A stretch of DNA of 64,000 bases from Arenibacter antarcticus. GTDB lineage: Bacteria; Bacteroidota; Bacteroidia; Flavobacteriales; Flavobacteriaceae. The position numbers and the translations under genes are program-made. Below the pieces are notes generated by a model, which ran no database searches, had not been told where the DNA came from, and saw only the letters and a list, made by a program, of their open reading frames with translations. This document shows positions 17,360 through 23,932 of this stretch, in pieces; the first letter of the stretch is position 1; every line of letters begins with the position of its first letter. The stretch spans positions 1,612,001-1,676,000 of the forward strand of contig NZ_CP166679.1 in NCBI RefSeq assembly GCF_041320605.1, given 5' to 3'.

Positions 17360-18145
17360 TTGAACAACTACACGCGGTGCCTGGCACATTTGGCCCTCCA
17401 TTACAAGCAAAGCCCGGAGGCGCTTTCTACCGAGTTGATCGATGATTATCTTTTTCATTGCAAGAACTTGCACAAGACTCCGTCTGAGAGCTTTTTTAAG
17501 CATACCGTTTTCGGTCTTCGTGCCATTTATAAGGTCTTGGGAATAAAAGAAAGGCATGTCAAGCTTCCGCAAATAAAGCGCCAGAATAAATTGCCCGTAG
17601 TGCTAAGCAAGGCCGAAGTACGGATCCTACTAAAAACGCCAAAATACCTAAAACACCGTTTGATACTCGGGATGCTCTACGGTTGTGGTCTAAGGAGCTA
17701 CGAACTCTGCGCACTGCGCCTTTGCGATGTCGATTTTGACCGACAGACCGTTTTTGTGAAAAAGCAAAAGGGCAAAGTAGATCGGTACCTGCCCCTTAGC
17801 AAACACTTGGCACGAGGGCTAAAAAAATATATTGAAACAGAATCTCCCAAAACCTTCCTTTTCAACAGTCAGGTAACCGACAATGGGGCACCACGGCCCA
17901 TTACCACCACTGGGATACAATGGGTGATCAAAGAAAACAGGAGTAAGGTAAACACCCACAAGACCATTACCGCCCATTGCCTGCGTCACACCTACGCTAC
18001 GCATTTGCTGGAAGCAGGTCTCAATATTATAAGCCTGAAAGAGCTTTTGGGACATGCTTTTATCGAGACAACATTGGTATACCTACACGTTGCAAACACT
18101 GGGAGTTCGCACAAGTTCAGCCCGCTCGATACGCTATTTGAATAA
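17360..18145 (+). CDS. Tyrosine recombinase of IS91-like element, copy 2
   Basis: Identical in translation to the copy-1 recombinase: 261 residues from TTG, catalytic Arg112, His206, Arg209, His232, Tyr241. The same A8 tract precedes it (17248-17255), so the apparent N-terminal truncation is not a random lesion in one copy. It overlaps the transposase start by one base. Confidence 0.88.
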   Translation: MNNYTRCLAHLALHYKQSPEALSTELIDDYLFHCKNLHKTPSESFFKHTVFGLRAIYKVLGIKERHVKLPQIKRQNKLPVVLSKAEVRILLKTPKYLKHRLILGMLYGCGLRSYELCALRLCDVDFDRQTVFVKKQKGKVDRYLPLSKHLARGLKKYIETESPKTFLFNSQVTDNGAPRPITTTGIQWVIKENRSKVNTHKTITAHCLRHTYATHLLEAGLNIISLKELLGHAFIETTLVYLHVANTGSSHKFSPLDTLFE

Positions 18146-19275
18146 TGCGCAGCCACTTCAAGGTAGCCGATGTGCTGGAGATGGAGCAGGACCAGATTTC
18201 GTCGCACGTATGTACAGGCTGGCATAGGCGTACCCTACATGCTATTCGTAGATGCCGGACACCTGCTATGGGAGGACATATAGATAAGTGCGATTGCTGC
18301 CATAAACTCCACATCAGTTACAACAGTTGCAGGAATCGTCATTGTCCTACCTGTCAGGGACATAAAAGGGAGGGGTGGATACGGGCGCGGGAAAGCGAAC
18401 TTCTGAGTGTGCCTTATTTCCATGTGGTGTTTACCCTGCCCGCAGAGCTGAATATTTATGCCCTATCCCATCCGAAAATAATCTATGGGAGCCTGTTCAA
18501 AGCGGCTTGGGCAACCCTTGTACAATTCGGTGCGAACCCAAAATACCTTGGCGCACAGATGGGTATGATCGCCATCCTTCATACATGGGGCCAAAACCTG
18601 AGCCTGCACCCCCACTTGCACTGTATTGTCCCCGGTGGCGGAGTGAACAGATCCGGCAAATGGAAACCAGCTAAAAACAAGGGGAAGTACCTATTCAATG
18701 TGAAATCGATGAGCGTCGTGTTCCGTGCAAAATATGTCGCATTGCTACGTAAGAAAAAACTGCCCGTTCCAAAAGAAACTTACAATAAACTCTTTGATAA
18801 AAATTGGGTAGTGTATGCGAAACAGCAGTTCCATACACCAAAATATGTAGTGGAATACCTAGGCAGGTATACGCATAAGATAGCCATTAGTAATTATCGG
18901 ATCAAACAATTGGACAAGGCGAACAGAACGGTAACTTTCCAGATGAAGAACTACAAAAAAGGAGGCCAAAAGGAACTGCTCAAACTCTCCACATACGAAT
19001 TTGTACGCCGATTTGCACTGCATGTTCTGCCCAAGGGTTTTACACGGATACGGCATTACGGTATCTTGAGCAGTAGCTGGAAAAAAGAAAAGCTACCCGC
19101 CCTTCAAGATATGCTGGCCACAGAGCCGCTAAAACTCAAAGTGGAAAAGCCACCATTGCTCAAAGGGAAGTGTCCTATCTGCAAAAAGGGAAAATTGGTC
19201 ACCGTTATGACCTTCGACGGGCGTGGACCTCCCCAATGCTGGAAGGAATTGCTGACGTTTACGAATCAACCATAG
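18145..19275 (+). CDS. IS91-family rolling-circle transposase, copy 2
   Basis: Identical in translation to copy 1 (376 residues), with the same N-terminal zinc knuckles, the HPHLHC HUH motif and the YLGRYTHK tyrosine region. With two intact copies 5.6 kb apart in direct orientation, homologous recombination could delete the intervening OMP-side cassettes (toxin-antitoxin, IS110, unknown protein). Confidence 0.93.
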   Translation: MRSHFKVADVLEMEQDQISSHVCTGWHRRTLHAIRRCRTPAMGGHIDKCDCCHKLHISYNSCRNRHCPTCQGHKREGWIRARESELLSVPYFHVVFTLPAELNIYALSHPKIIYGSLFKAAWATLVQFGANPKYLGAQMGMIAILHTWGQNLSLHPHLHCIVPGGGVNRSGKWKPAKNKGKYLFNVKSMSVVFRAKYVALLRKKKLPVPKETYNKLFDKNWVVYAKQQFHTPKYVVEYLGRYTHKIAISNYRIKQLDKANRTVTFQMKNYKKGGQKELLKLSTYEFVRRFALHVLPKGFTRIRHYGILSSSWKKEKLPALQDMLATEPLKLKVEKPPLLKGKCPICKKGKLVTVMTFDGRGPPQCWKELLTFTNQP

Positions 19276-19563
19276 GAACTACTTGCAAACCGCGAGGCAG
19301 AAGCGCTATGCCTTAAGGTAAATGTTAAACCAAAAAGAAACAGGACGGTTCGCCAAACTGGCGCAAAAGTTGGATTTAGGTCACTAGAAAAATGCCGAAG
19401 TTCAATTGTCAATACAAAAGCACGGCAAGTCTGCCGAAATACGACTCCATAAAAAACGCTAAAAAGAAGGCTTTCCCCATAGAGGGAGACCGGATCCGTC
19501 AACAAGATATTCAGCCCTGGCCTATCGGCGGGCCGAATACTTAGTTATTAGCTGCCGGCTTTT

Positions 19564-19977
19564 CTATTCCAACCGCCATGTAATAGGTAATTTTATTCTA
19601 GTTCTAACGGAAATACCATTCATTTTACCTGGGATCCATCTTTTCATTAGGTCAACCACTTCCATAGATTTTTCGTCAAAAGGAGTGCACAGATGCCTAT
19701 CAAACTTTTTGAATCCGACAGTGCCGTCCTTTTCAATAATTATTGAAATAAATACTTTTCCTTGGCAATCCAACTCGGTATCAGGGTAGATCAAATTGGC
19801 ATTTATAAATTCCTGTATATTTTCTAATTCAATATATTTTGAGTCAGAAATTAATATGGGATTCTGGTCAACTGAATCGTAAATAATAGTGTCGTTTAAA
19901 GCTAAATCGGTTTGAGAATAAGCCTCCGTTATTACTGTGAATAATAAAAGGAACAACGCGATTGGTTTAAGATACAT
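19564..19977 (-). CDS. Cassette: secreted TonB-C-like domain protein
   Basis: 138 residues from the ATG at 19977; the frame opens further to 20043, but that part lies in unit C and lacks a signal sequence. A signal peptide covers residues 1-20 (cut after AYS). The C-terminal half looks like a TonB C-terminal domain: GKVFISIIIEKDGTV, then MKRWIPGKMNGISVRTRIKLPITWRL. There is no TM-Pro-rich spacer, so it is not an energy transducer but a periplasmic or secreted protein of the type common in Bacteroidota. The stop is 12 nt from the GTTAGCTGC cassette end, whose complement GCAGCTAAC starts unit C. Confidence 0.75.
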   Translation of the reverse strand: MYLKPIALFLLLFTVITEAYSQTDLALNDTIIYDSVDQNPILISDSKYIELENIQEFINANLIYPDTELDCQGKVFISIIIEKDGTVGFKKFDRHLCTPFDEKSMEVVDLMKRWIPGKMNGISVRTRIKLPITWRLE

Positions 19978-20001
19978 TTTATTAGGTTTTATAAGCTTGC
20001 A

Positions 20002-20197
20002 GCTAACGTCTCGGCTATGGCAAGTAGGGCAGGTGATAAGCACTTATCTTTCCGCCAAGCCCTTAGCCAAAGCTTTTTTATTTTGTTTTTATTTTATCTA
20101 TTCTAAAAGCCAAATCAAAAGATTTGGCGGACTTCGCAAACACGCCCAAGCCTTTAGATTCAGAACTTACCGCCCTATTTGCTATAGGTATTGTTGT
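20002..20197. repeat. attC-like unit C
   Basis: Runs from GCTAACGTCTCGG to GGTATTGTTGT, 196 bp. The outer arm CTATGGCAAGTAGGGC pairs with GCCCTATTTGCTATAG, and the central hairpin is GCCAAATC-aaaa-GATTTGGC. It directly follows the HigA stop on the minus strand. Confidence 0.85.
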
Positions 20198-20211
20198 AAA
20201 ACGTACTTTTT

Positions 20212-20523
20212 TTACACTTCGATTGAAATCGTAACTTTTCCGCCAAGACCTTTTTCCACAATTTCGTAAAGCGTTTTCAAGGTCAGATTGCTGCCATTGT
20301 TTTCTACTCGTGAAATATAAGTCCGTTTTTTGTCTACTAATTCGCCCAGTTGTTCCTGCGTAAGGTTTTTTTCTTCCCGTGCATTTCTCAAAAGCAAACC
20401 GATTTTAAAAGACTCAAAATCTCTTTCCAATCCGTCTCTACGTTCCGTTCCTTTTTTTCCATAAACGGTGTCCTTGATTTCTTTCCAACTCTTGGTGTCC
20501 ATCTTATTTGTTTTTGTCTTCAT
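20212..20523 (-). CDS. higA: Cassette: HigA-like XRE antitoxin
   Basis: 103 residues with a helix-turn-helix of the Xre/HTH_3 type at about 45-98 (LLLRNAREEKNLTQEQLGEL, then KKRTYISRVENNGSNLTLKTL). It acts as DNA-binding antitoxin to the upstream toxin and represses the operon in known HigBA pairs. The ATG lies inside the last codons of higB (20-nt overlap); an internal Met at 20502 is an alternative start. The stop is 15 nt from the GTTGT core of unit C. Confidence 0.92.
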   Translation of the reverse strand: MKTKTNKMDTKSWKEIKDTVYGKKGTERRDGLERDFESFKIGLLLRNAREEKNLTQEQLGELVDKKRTYISRVENNGSNLTLKTLYEIVEKGLGGKVTISIEV

Positions 20524-20851
20524 AGTATGAATTCATTAGTCCGACCGCTTTGTCGATTTCTTTTTTTGGTGTTTTCTGCGATTTTTTGGTAAATCCGTTC
20601 AAGAGTATTACCAATTTTCCTTTGTCGAAAAAACAGAAGACTCTCCAAATGTCCGAGCCTAATTTTATTCGGGCTTCGTAGAGTCCTTTAGTTCCGACAA
20701 GTGCTTTCAGATAAGTGGAGGGAACTCTTTCATAAGTCTCGATTATTTCGATTACTTTAAATATCTTGTCCTGAACCTTTTTCGGTTGTTTGAGCAAGAA
20801 TTCTTCGAAATACCCTTTATACTGGATAACTTCCCTTACTTTTTCCATCAC
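20504..20851 (-). CDS. higB: Cassette: HigB/RelE-type toxin
   Basis: 115 residues of the RelE/phage-derived Gp49-like superfamily: FEEFLLKQPKKVQDKIFKVI at the N-terminus, LVGTKGLYEARIKLGSDIWRVFCFFDKGKLVILLNGFTKKSQKTP split over the core, with the usual GLYE and R-x-FF residues. It is a ribosome-dependent mRNA nuclease in characterised relatives. The toxin-first order is typical of HigBA. The cassette ends GTTGTAAAACGTAC (20193) and GTATGTTTTACAAC (20923-20936) are complementary. Confidence 0.92.
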   Translation of the reverse strand: MMEKVREVIQYKGYFEEFLLKQPKKVQDKIFKVIEIIETYERVPSTYLKALVGTKGLYEARIKLGSDIWRVFCFFDKGKLVILLNGFTKKSQKTPKKEIDKAVGLMNSYYEDKNK

Positions 20852-20931
20852 CCAAAGGTAACTTAAAAGTTACTATTTTCAAAATATTTTGTTGAATTTA
20901 GGTTGGTCCCTTAAATTTGGTAGTATGTTTT

Positions 20932-21060
20932 ACAACGTTTAGGCTATGATTTCGGTCTGGGAAATCCGCTAGGATTTTCCGGTAATGAAATCGTGCCGGA
21001 TTAAAAGTAATGAATTTTATCTTTTGAAGAATGCAAGACTGAATTATAGCCCATGTTAGC
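20932..21060. repeat. attC-like unit D
   Basis: ACAACGTTTAGGCTATGATT to TATAGCCCATGTTAGC, 129 bp. Arms GGCTATGATT/AATTATAGCC and the central hairpin GGAAATCC-gcta-GGATTTTCC. It shares over most of its length with units B and G. Confidence 0.87.
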
Positions 21061-21352
21061 GTCCGTAGTGCCGTCCATACCATGCGATCAGTGCTTGTCC
21101 TTCCTAAAATGCCCCTGACCCTTTTTAAAATTGTTTTTTCGAGTCGAGCCCAGGCAACTGAAAACTATTACTTAGCACAGCCATTTCTATAGACAGCATA
21201 AGCATGCCTTCGGTCGAACTGTGCGTTCTCCTTGCGTACAGATTGGTAAACAATTTTAAAAAGATGGGATGGCACCTAGCCTTGGCTTTTTAAGTTATTT
21301 CCGCGTAACTCTCCGCCCGAGTAAGCTATTTTAAGGTACTTTGGACGCTAAC
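21055..21352. other. ORF-less cassette 1 (298 bp)
   Basis: Bounded by GTTAGCGTCC and its complement GGACGCTAAC. No ORF of credible length or composition is present. Inside, CCTTTTTAAAATTGTTT (21119-21135) faces AAACAATTTTAAAAAG (21248-21264), a 15-bp inverted repeat about 110 bp apart, suggesting a structured RNA or a protein-binding DNA fold. Confidence 0.65.
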
Positions 21353-21537
21353 GCCTAAGCTATGAGTAGTGCGGGAGCAAACTTGCGCTTAACTTCCGTT
21401 ATTCACCTAGCAAAAGCTTTTAGTTTTGGTTTATCTTTTATTCTCAGAGCAAAATCGGAAAGATTTTGCGCCCTCATAAATATAGACAAAACTTGGGATT
21501 GAAGACAAAGACTCGCATTACTTATAGGTACTGTTGT
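21347..21537. repeat. attC-like unit E
   Basis: GCTAACGCCTAAGC to GTACTGTTGT, 191 bp. Outer arms CTATGAGTAGTGCGG and CGCATTACTTATAG pair imperfectly; the inner hairpin is GCAAAATC-ggaaa-GATTTTGC. Apart from the first bases it is identical to unit F. Confidence 0.85.
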
Positions 21538-21547
21538 GTGTAGTATT

Positions 21548-21889
21548 TTATCTTTCCGAGAGCTTGTTTATTTCATGTTTGTTTGGAATCCATAACCACA
21601 TTCCAATAATTCCTAGAAACAAGATTAGAAAAGTATTATTTATTTTGCTTTTTCTTGCAAATGGCATCCTTTTCCAATTGAACCATATGAAAATACCCGT
21701 AACAATTAGATGCAGACCCAAAATCAACCAATTTGCCTTGAACTCAATGTCGAGTTTTATCCACAACTTTGGGTCCATAAAACTGATAATTAGATATCCA
21801 ATTTGTATTAAAGTCAGAATGACCAATAAAATCTTTATTTTTTTTAAATCTAATCTCAGATTCATAATGTCAGATTGTAATCCAGTCAT
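21548..21889 (-). CDS. Cassette: small membrane protein, copy 1
   Basis: 113 residues with three hydrophobic segments at about 19-37, 53-72 and 87-101, and basic stretches KWRMPFARKSK-like between them. No family recognised. An internal ATG eight codons in (21865) gives a more usual short N-terminus. The stop is 11 nt after the GTTGT of unit E. The cassette ends GTTGTGTGTAGTATT and AATATTACACACAAC are complementary with one mismatch. It is repeated exactly as the next cassette. Confidence 0.7.
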   Translation of the reverse strand: MTGLQSDIMNLRLDLKKIKILLVILTLIQIGYLIISFMDPKLWIKLDIEFKANWLILGLHLIVTGIFIWFNWKRMPFARKSKINNTFLILFLGIIGMWLWIPNKHEINKLSER

Positions 21890-21923
21890 TTATCAGTTTT
21901 GCTTTAGATTGGCAATATTACAC

Positions 21924-22113
21924 ACAACGCCTAAGCTATGAGTAGTGCGGGAGCAAACTTGCGCTTAACTTCCGTTATTCACCTAGCAAAAGCTTTTAGT
22001 TTTGGTTTATCTTTTATTCTCAGAGCAAAATCGGAAAGATTTTGCGCCCTCATAAATATAGACAAAACTTGGGATTGAAGACAAAGACTCGCATTACTTA
22101 TAGGTACTGTTGT
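21924..22113. repeat. attC-like unit F
   Basis: Same sequence as unit E after the first AAC, displaced by 576 bp. It starts ACAACGCC instead of GCTAACGCC, so the junction changes exactly at AAC, the expected crossover point. Confidence 0.87.
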
Positions 22114-22123
22114 GTGTAGTATT

Positions 22124-22465
22124 TTATCTTTCCGAGAGCTTGTTTATTTCATGTTTGTTTGGAATCCATAACCACATTCCAATAATTCCTAGAAACAAGA
22201 TTAGAAAAGTATTATTTATTTTGCTTTTTCTTGCAAATGGCATCCTTTTCCAATTGAACCATATGAAAATACCCGTAACAATTAGATGCAGACCCAAAAT
22301 CAACCAATTTGCCTTGAACTCAATGTCGAGTTTTATCCACAACTTTGGGTCCATAAAACTGATAATTAGATATCCAATTTGTATTAAAGTCAGAATGACC
22401 AATAAAATCTTTATTTTTTTTAAATCTAATCTCAGATTCATAATGTCAGATTGTAATCCAGTCAT
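22124..22465 (-). CDS. Cassette: small membrane protein, copy 2
   Basis: The translated protein is identical to copy 1 (113 residues, three TM segments), and the flanking cassette sequence is the same up to AAC at 22504. Function unknown. Tandem identical cassettes point to recent insertion of a second copy or unequal exchange between units. Confidence 0.7.
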   Translation of the reverse strand: MTGLQSDIMNLRLDLKKIKILLVILTLIQIGYLIISFMDPKLWIKLDIEFKANWLILGLHLIVTGIFIWFNWKRMPFARKSKINNTFLILFLGIIGMWLWIPNKHEINKLSER

Positions 22466-22499
22466 TTATCAGTTTTGCTTTAGATTGGCAATATTACAC

Positions 22500-22627
22500 A
22501 CAACGTTTAGGCTATGATTTCGGTCTGGGAAATCCCTTAGGATTTTTCAGTTCGGAATCGTGCCGACTTAAAAGTAATGAATTTAATCTTTTGAGTAATG
22601 CAAGACTGAATTATAGCCATTGTTAGC
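22500..22627. repeat. attC-like unit G
   Basis: ACAACGTTTAGGCTATG to TATAGCCATTGTTAGC, 128 bp, closely related to units B and D, with the same GGCTAT/ATAGCC arms and GGAAATCC...GGATTTTTC central hairpin. Confidence 0.87.
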
Positions 22628-23018
22628 GGGGTTTGCATTACAGACCTTGCTCTAACGGACAACCCAATGTTACAATCCGCGGAGATTTGCCGCATTTTCA
22701 ATCCAGCCAAAGCCCTGGAGGACACAAATAAAATTTAATCTTATATAAAACTTCGGCGGAAAATGACAAGCCAAAAGTCGACCTGCGTACTGCTTGCGCA
22801 ACGATTCCGTACAGGCGGCAAATGGATAAGCCCCGTACGTTACTCTATTTTAAAATCCCAAACCCTTAAGAAATCCCGATCCCGAGAATTGCAAACCGTA
22901 GTTTTTTTGCTGCCCAGATAAACGTACCACTTACGCACTGATTTGTCAAACTATAGGGTAGGCAGCAAAAAAGGGAAGTCCCGAAGCTGCTTTTTATTTT
23001 TTGCAAATAACCGCTAAC
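22622..23018. other. ORF-less cassette 2 (397 bp)
   Basis: Bounded by GTTAGCGG and CCGCTAAC. No credible ORF. It contains TTTTTTTGCTGCC (about 22903) facing GGCAGCAAAAAAG (about 22961), a 13-bp stem around a roughly 46-nt loop with GTACCACTTACGCACTG. The design resembles ORF-less cassette 1 in having a long-range hairpin. Confidence 0.65.
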
Positions 23019-23142
23019 GTTTATGTATAAGAATAGTTGTGGGTTTGTATGCGAGGATTTTCCGAAGGAAAATCAGACGTTACAAACACGCAACGACCTT
23101 TGATTTAGCAATAAACCGCAATTATTTTTATACGGTGTTAGC
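23013..23142. repeat. attC-like unit H (nearest to integrase)
   Basis: GCTAACGTTTATGTATAAG to TATACGGTGTTAGC, 130 bp. It has three nested pairings: GTATAAGAATA/TATTTTTATAC, TTGTGGGTTTGTA/TACAAACACGCAA, and the centre GATTTTCC-gaa-GGAAAATC. The best example of the extended hairpin. Confidence 0.88.
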
Positions 23143-23151
23143 AGCTGCCTT

Positions 23152-23853
23152 TTAATCTATTTCTTCGTCTTTAAAATTTTTATCCCAATAGTCGTAATTC
23201 TGTACAAACCAAGTTAAATGTTTAGATAATCCTTCTAAATCAGGAAAGAGATTCAGATAATTAATTCCGTATTGATTTAGCATATGAACAATCTCAACTT
23301 TTAACTCTGACGGTATTATTACTTTAATTAAAAGTCCATCTTTTGTTTTATCATTTAACGCGGTTTTTGGATTCTTATGAACTGAAAAATGACCATACTG
23401 GTTAGCAACTCGTTCAGAAGCTGCACTTGGCAGGTACATTGATATCGACCTATCAATTTCGAATGGATTGTGGTCTTGATGTCTAATATTAGTATTTGGT
23501 TTGTAAACAAAAAGGGCTGCATCTCTGTCTTGATTTTCATAAGCAGCAAAGAACAAAGCAACTGTGGGCAAATGTGTCCAATCCAAAAATCGAGTTGGAA
23601 GACCTGTGTGTTGAGCAATGGCCATAAGTTCCCATTCTGTATAATTTTCTCTCTTTAAATAAGACATTGCTCTTCTTTTCCAATGAAGAAACACTTCTTG
23701 GTCAGATACCTTATCAAATCCTTTTCTACCAGCTTTCGGAATTAATTCCCACGATGAGTCACTTTGACCTCGAAATTTGAAAATACTGCTTTTTCTATAT
23801 TTCGATAATAATGTGTGAATTTCGTCTAAAGATTTAATTTTTATTTCTTTCAA
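23152..23853 (-). CDS. First cassette: FRG-domain protein
   Basis: 233 residues with the FRG domain named after its Phe-Arg-Gly motif (FKFRGQSDSSWELIPKAGR, residues 25-43), then AIAQHTGLPTRFLDWTHLPTVALFFA (about 80-105), both diagnostic. The domain occurs in phage-defence and toxin-like proteins; its activity is not established here. The stop is 10 nt from the GTTAGCAGC core (23137) and the gene end meets the complement GCTGCTAAC (23874-23882). It is the cassette closest to the integrase, hence probably the last one inserted if the system works like an integron. Confidence 0.85.
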   Translation of the reverse strand: MKEIKIKSLDEIHTLLSKYRKSSIFKFRGQSDSSWELIPKAGRKGFDKVSDQEVFLHWKRRAMSYLKRENYTEWELMAIAQHTGLPTRFLDWTHLPTVALFFAAYENQDRDAALFVYKPNTNIRHQDHNPFEIDRSISMYLPSAASERVANQYGHFSVHKNPKTALNDKTKDGLLIKVIIPSELKVEIVHMLNQYGINYLNLFPDLEGLSKHLTWFVQNYDYWDKNFKDEEID

Positions 23854-23882
23854 TGGTTCAGTTGGTTTTGGTTGCTGCTAAC

Positions 23883-23932
23883 ATAGGAATATGATCATTG
23901 ATCATATATCCTTTATATATATATATGTAGGG
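23883..23932. other. attI-like recombination site candidate
   Basis: The stretch between the first cassette boundary and the integrase stop contains a 19-bp palindrome ATATGATCATTGATCATAT (23889-23907) within a longer AGGAATAT/ATATATCCT inverted repeat. It is followed by an AT repeat. The position is that of attI in integrons with a co-directional integrase. It might also serve as the integrase terminator. Confidence 0.5.

Larger units (their letters stand above)
17151..19552 (+). mobile_element. IS91-like element, copy 2
   Basis: Same 2402-bp block as 11529-13930 at an offset of 5622 bp, with no difference seen in either ORF. It is inserted in the same core position, GTT|AGC, of unit B. Copy identity indicates recent transposition or recombination. 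Confidence 0.88.
10827..23882 (-). other. Integron-like cassette array (minus-strand orientation)
   Basis: All ten intact cargo ORFs read on the minus strand. Each is followed downstream by a hairpin unit of 125-195 bp that starts with AAC and ends with GTT (plus-strand reading). The sequence just after GTT at one end of a cassette is the reverse complement of that just before AAC at the other end, over 8-15 bp, in at least seven cassettes. A tyrosine recombinase gene lies directly at the first-cassette end. This is the organisation of an integron with a co-directional integrase. The core sites lack the canonical RRRY, and the integrase lacks the IntI-specific insertion, so a separate lineage is inferred. 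Confidence 0.75.

Noticed and set aside
20898-21083. 61-codon ORF across unit D, and a similar one across unit G (22537-22725)
   Set aside because: They span the hairpin unit and cassette borders; similarity between them comes from the repeated unit, not a protein.
21534-21941. 135-codon plus-strand ORF opposite the duplicated membrane protein (also 22110-22517)
   Set aside because: Antisense shadow; the minus-strand gene fits cassette borders and has a sensible membrane topology.
10827-23882. CRISPR array as explanation of the regular repeats
   Set aside because: Repeats are 125-195 bp, imperfectly palindromic and separated by whole genes; no cas genes are present.
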